A stretch of 22,623 bases of DNA, taken from assembly GCA_937890045.1 (NCBI GenBank), contig CALBXV010000080.1:1-22623 (forward strand). The letters run 5' to 3'. Origin of the DNA: an uncultured archaeon (GTDB lineage: Archaea; Thermoproteota; Nitrososphaeria; Nitrososphaerales; CALBXV01). Below are positions 21,051 to 22,623 of the stretch, one piece after another. Below the pieces are notes generated by a model. That model worked only from the letters and a program-made list of their open reading frames with translations, had not been told where the DNA came from and did no database searches. The position numbers were made by a program, and so were the translations under genes. Position 1 is the stretch's first letter, and each line of letters starts with the position of its first letter.

Positions 21051-22280
21051 ATGAAAGCATTGGACATGACAACATCCGGAACGCGTATAGCTTTTAAGAA
21101 GGAGATTGATAAGCTATACGGTGACGGAACATTTACATTACAACAAGCCAAAGACGCGTTAGAATCTTCTGGCGAGGATTTAAAAAGTAAATGGCCAGCC
21201 ATTTATAAGATTGTGTTAAAAAGACATTGTGAAGTTGAACCGGGTTTATTTTCATTTTCAGGAGATGCGACCGTTAGCGATCAAAAGAATAAAGTCGAAG
21301 AAAAACGCGATACTCTCAAGGCTGACTGGGATGTTTTATCTGAACCAGTTAAACCTAAAGTTGTTGCTAAAGCAGAGTCCGTTTCACTTAATCTTATTCC
21401 GAAAAAAGATCCTCAATATGTTCATTGGGGTCACTTCAAAGATATTAAAACAGTTCTAGAAAAGAAGTTATTTTATCCCATTTTCGTTACCGGTCTTTCT
21501 GGGAACGGTAAGACTTCCATGATACGTGAGGTCTGTGCTAAATTGAAACGTGACTTTATTCGTATTAATATTACTGTTGAAACGGACGAGGATGATTTGC
21601 TAGGCGGGTTCCGTTTGGTAAATGGTGAAACTGTTTGGCAGGATGGACCTCTGGTTGTAGCCATGAAAACTGGTGCAGTTGCATTGATTGATGAAGTTGA
21701 TTTGGCTTCTCATAAAATTATGTGCTTACAACCAATCATGGAAGGACAGCCTATTTATCTGAAAAAGATTAATGAGGTTGTTTATCCTCAGCATGGGTTT
21801 AACATTGTCGCAACCGCTAATACGAAAGGCAAAGGATCTGAAGATGGTCGTTTTATGGGGACGAACATTTTGAATGAAGCATTCTTGGATAGATTCTCTG
21901 CTACGTTTTATCAAGAGTATCCTTCAACGGCACATGAATCAAAAATACTTAAAAAGCAATTTCAGGTTCACGATATTAAAGAGGATGATTTTGTTGATAA
22001 GTTGGTAAAATGGGCGGATGTAATACGTCAGTCTTATAAAGAAGGTGCAGTTGATGAAATCATTACGACTCGTCGTTTGATTGATATTACAAAATCATTC
22101 ACTATCTTTAATGATAAGATGAAATCTGTAATGATGTGCTTGGAACGTTTTGATACTGAAACTAAGGAGTCTTTTTCGGATTTATATACGAAAGTTGATG
22201 CAGGAGTGTCATTGGAGGAAGTTGATGATACAGAAGATGCACAGCCGGTCGAAAATAAAGACGAAGAAGTACCATTCTAA
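21051..22280 (+). CDS. cobS: MoxR/CobS-like AAA+ ATPase
   Basis: Encodes 409 residues. The AAA+ core shows Walker A GLSGNGKT (148-155), Walker B ALIDEVD (211-217), sensor 1 in ATANT (N257) and an LDRF arginine (R281), with the DDLLGGF insert (181-187) typical of the MoxR/CobS group. CobS is the ATPase of aerobic cobaltochelatase, and phage homologues are usually annotated cobS; remodelling by a MoxR-type ATPase together with a VWA partner fits this context better because CobN is absent. The acidic C-terminal tail (about 380-409) may contact the partner. AGGAG precedes the ATG. The last base of its stop codon is the first base of the next ATG. Confidence 0.92.
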   Translation: MKALDMTTSGTRIAFKKEIDKLYGDGTFTLQQAKDALESSGEDLKSKWPAIYKIVLKRHCEVEPGLFSFSGDATVSDQKNKVEEKRDTLKADWDVLSEPVKPKVVAKAESVSLNLIPKKDPQYVHWGHFKDIKTVLEKKLFYPIFVTGLSGNGKTSMIREVCAKLKRDFIRINITVETDEDDLLGGFRLVNGETVWQDGPLVVAMKTGAVALIDEVDLASHKIMCLQPIMEGQPIYLKKINEVVYPQHGFNIVATANTKGKGSEDGRFMGTNILNEAFLDRFSATFYQEYPSTAHESKILKKQFQVHDIKEDDFVDKLVKWADVIRQSYKEGAVDEIITTRRLIDITKSFTIFNDKMKSVMMCLERFDTETKESFSDLYTKVDAGVSLEEVDDTEDAQPVENKDEEVPF

Positions 22281-22623
22281 TGCGTCCTATATTATTATTT
22301 TTATTATTATCTTTAGCTTCGTGTCCTAATTCGGCAACTGCTGTCGAACAGCAGGATTGTGAAGTTATGGATAGGGAGGAATTTCGGATAGCTTTGGGAT
22401 GGAAAGTTGGGGGATTTGGATGGGGTGCAGGACCCGAAGTATCATTCGGAAGTTCATCTGGAGTTCGATGGAGTGGAAGTGTTCAGTATATGGTTGCTGA
22501 ATATCAAGAACTGTGTTCAAGATATAATACAGGGCGAATCTCAAAAGAGGAATACAATAAAGAGATTCAAACTATTATAGAAAGAAGTAGGAGGTATGAG
22601 ATGGAAGTAGCAGAACATTTTAG
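22280..22623 (+). CDS. Predicted lipoprotein, 5' part (runs off the window)
   Basis: Open from an ATG overlapping the CobS-like stop by one base to the window end: 114 complete codons and no stop. The N-terminus MRPILLFLLLSLASC is a signal peptide with a lipobox (LASC, C15). It continues with a glycine-rich stretch (LGWKVGGFGWGAGPEVSFGS, about 39-58) and a helical region YMVAEYQELCSRYNTGRISK. The LC-RYN-G-ISKEEY pattern resembles small bacterial envelope proteins of unknown function, from memory and unverified. Coupling to the AAA+ gene suggests shared expression. Confidence 0.68.
   Translation, partial: MRPILLFLLLSLASCPNSATAVEQQDCEVMDREEFRIALGWKVGGFGWGAGPEVSFGSSSGVRWSGSVQYMVAEYQELCSRYNTGRISKEEYNKEIQTIIERSRRYEMEVAEHF

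Noticed and set aside
18517..22280. Cobalamin (vitamin B12) synthesis operon
   Set aside because: No CobN or other cobalamin gene is visible, and the zincin motif in the CobT-like protein points to a different role.

Overview
The window is a 22.6 kb piece of the genome of a T4-like (Straboviridae/Kyanoviridae-type) contractile-tailed phage. The main evidence is the gene order: terminase large subunit end (gp17), tail sheath (gp18), tail tube (gp19), portal (gp20), small core-region genes, prohead protease (gp21), scaffold (gp22), major capsid protein (gp23), then UvsY-UvsW, late sigma factor gp55, and gp47-gp46. The DNA is strongly AT-rich. The accessory set (Hsp20, CobS-like ATPase, 2OG-Fe(II) oxygenase, fatty acid desaturase, a second tail-tube-like protein) is typical of marine T4-like phages of cyanobacteria or AT-rich heterotrophs. 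No photosystem gene is visible, so the host cannot be named.

Layout. 1-8458 is the virion assembly block on the + strand. Consensus late promoters (TATAAATA) precede gp19 and gp22, and rho-independent terminators follow gp19 and gp23. 8524-8940 encodes a staphylococcal-nuclease-like protein. 9015-9809 is the only minus-strand gene, a complete three-histidine-box fatty acid desaturase with its own sigma70-type promoter. 9883-10389 is a tail-tube-like structural gene with a late promoter. 10434-17817 is a tightly packed replication, recombination and transcription operon: uvsY, uvsW, two small genes, dUTPase, 2OG oxygenase, gp55, a small zinc protein, gp47, gp46, an FmdB-type zinc ribbon, a small lipoprotein and a small membrane protein. 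17902-22623 holds hsp20, a large zincin/VWA protein, a CobS/MoxR-like AAA+ ATPase and the start of a second lipoprotein gene.

Regulation. Six sigma70-type promoters share a -35 context close to TTCCTTG and an exact 17-bp spacer. Two of them, before the VWA protein and before the AAA+ ATPase, sit inside an 83-84 bp duplicated module, so the pair is probably co-regulated. Gp55 encoded here would read the late TATAAATA boxes. The most unusual elements are this co-regulated metallopeptidase-VWA/AAA+ pair and the inverted desaturase, whose early-type promoter start site overlaps an opposing late promoter box.

No stretch longer than 300 bases lacks a gene. The largest gaps are 20815-21050 and 18331-18516, both filled with hairpins and the duplicated promoter module. 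I found no tRNA, CRISPR array or insertion sequence.
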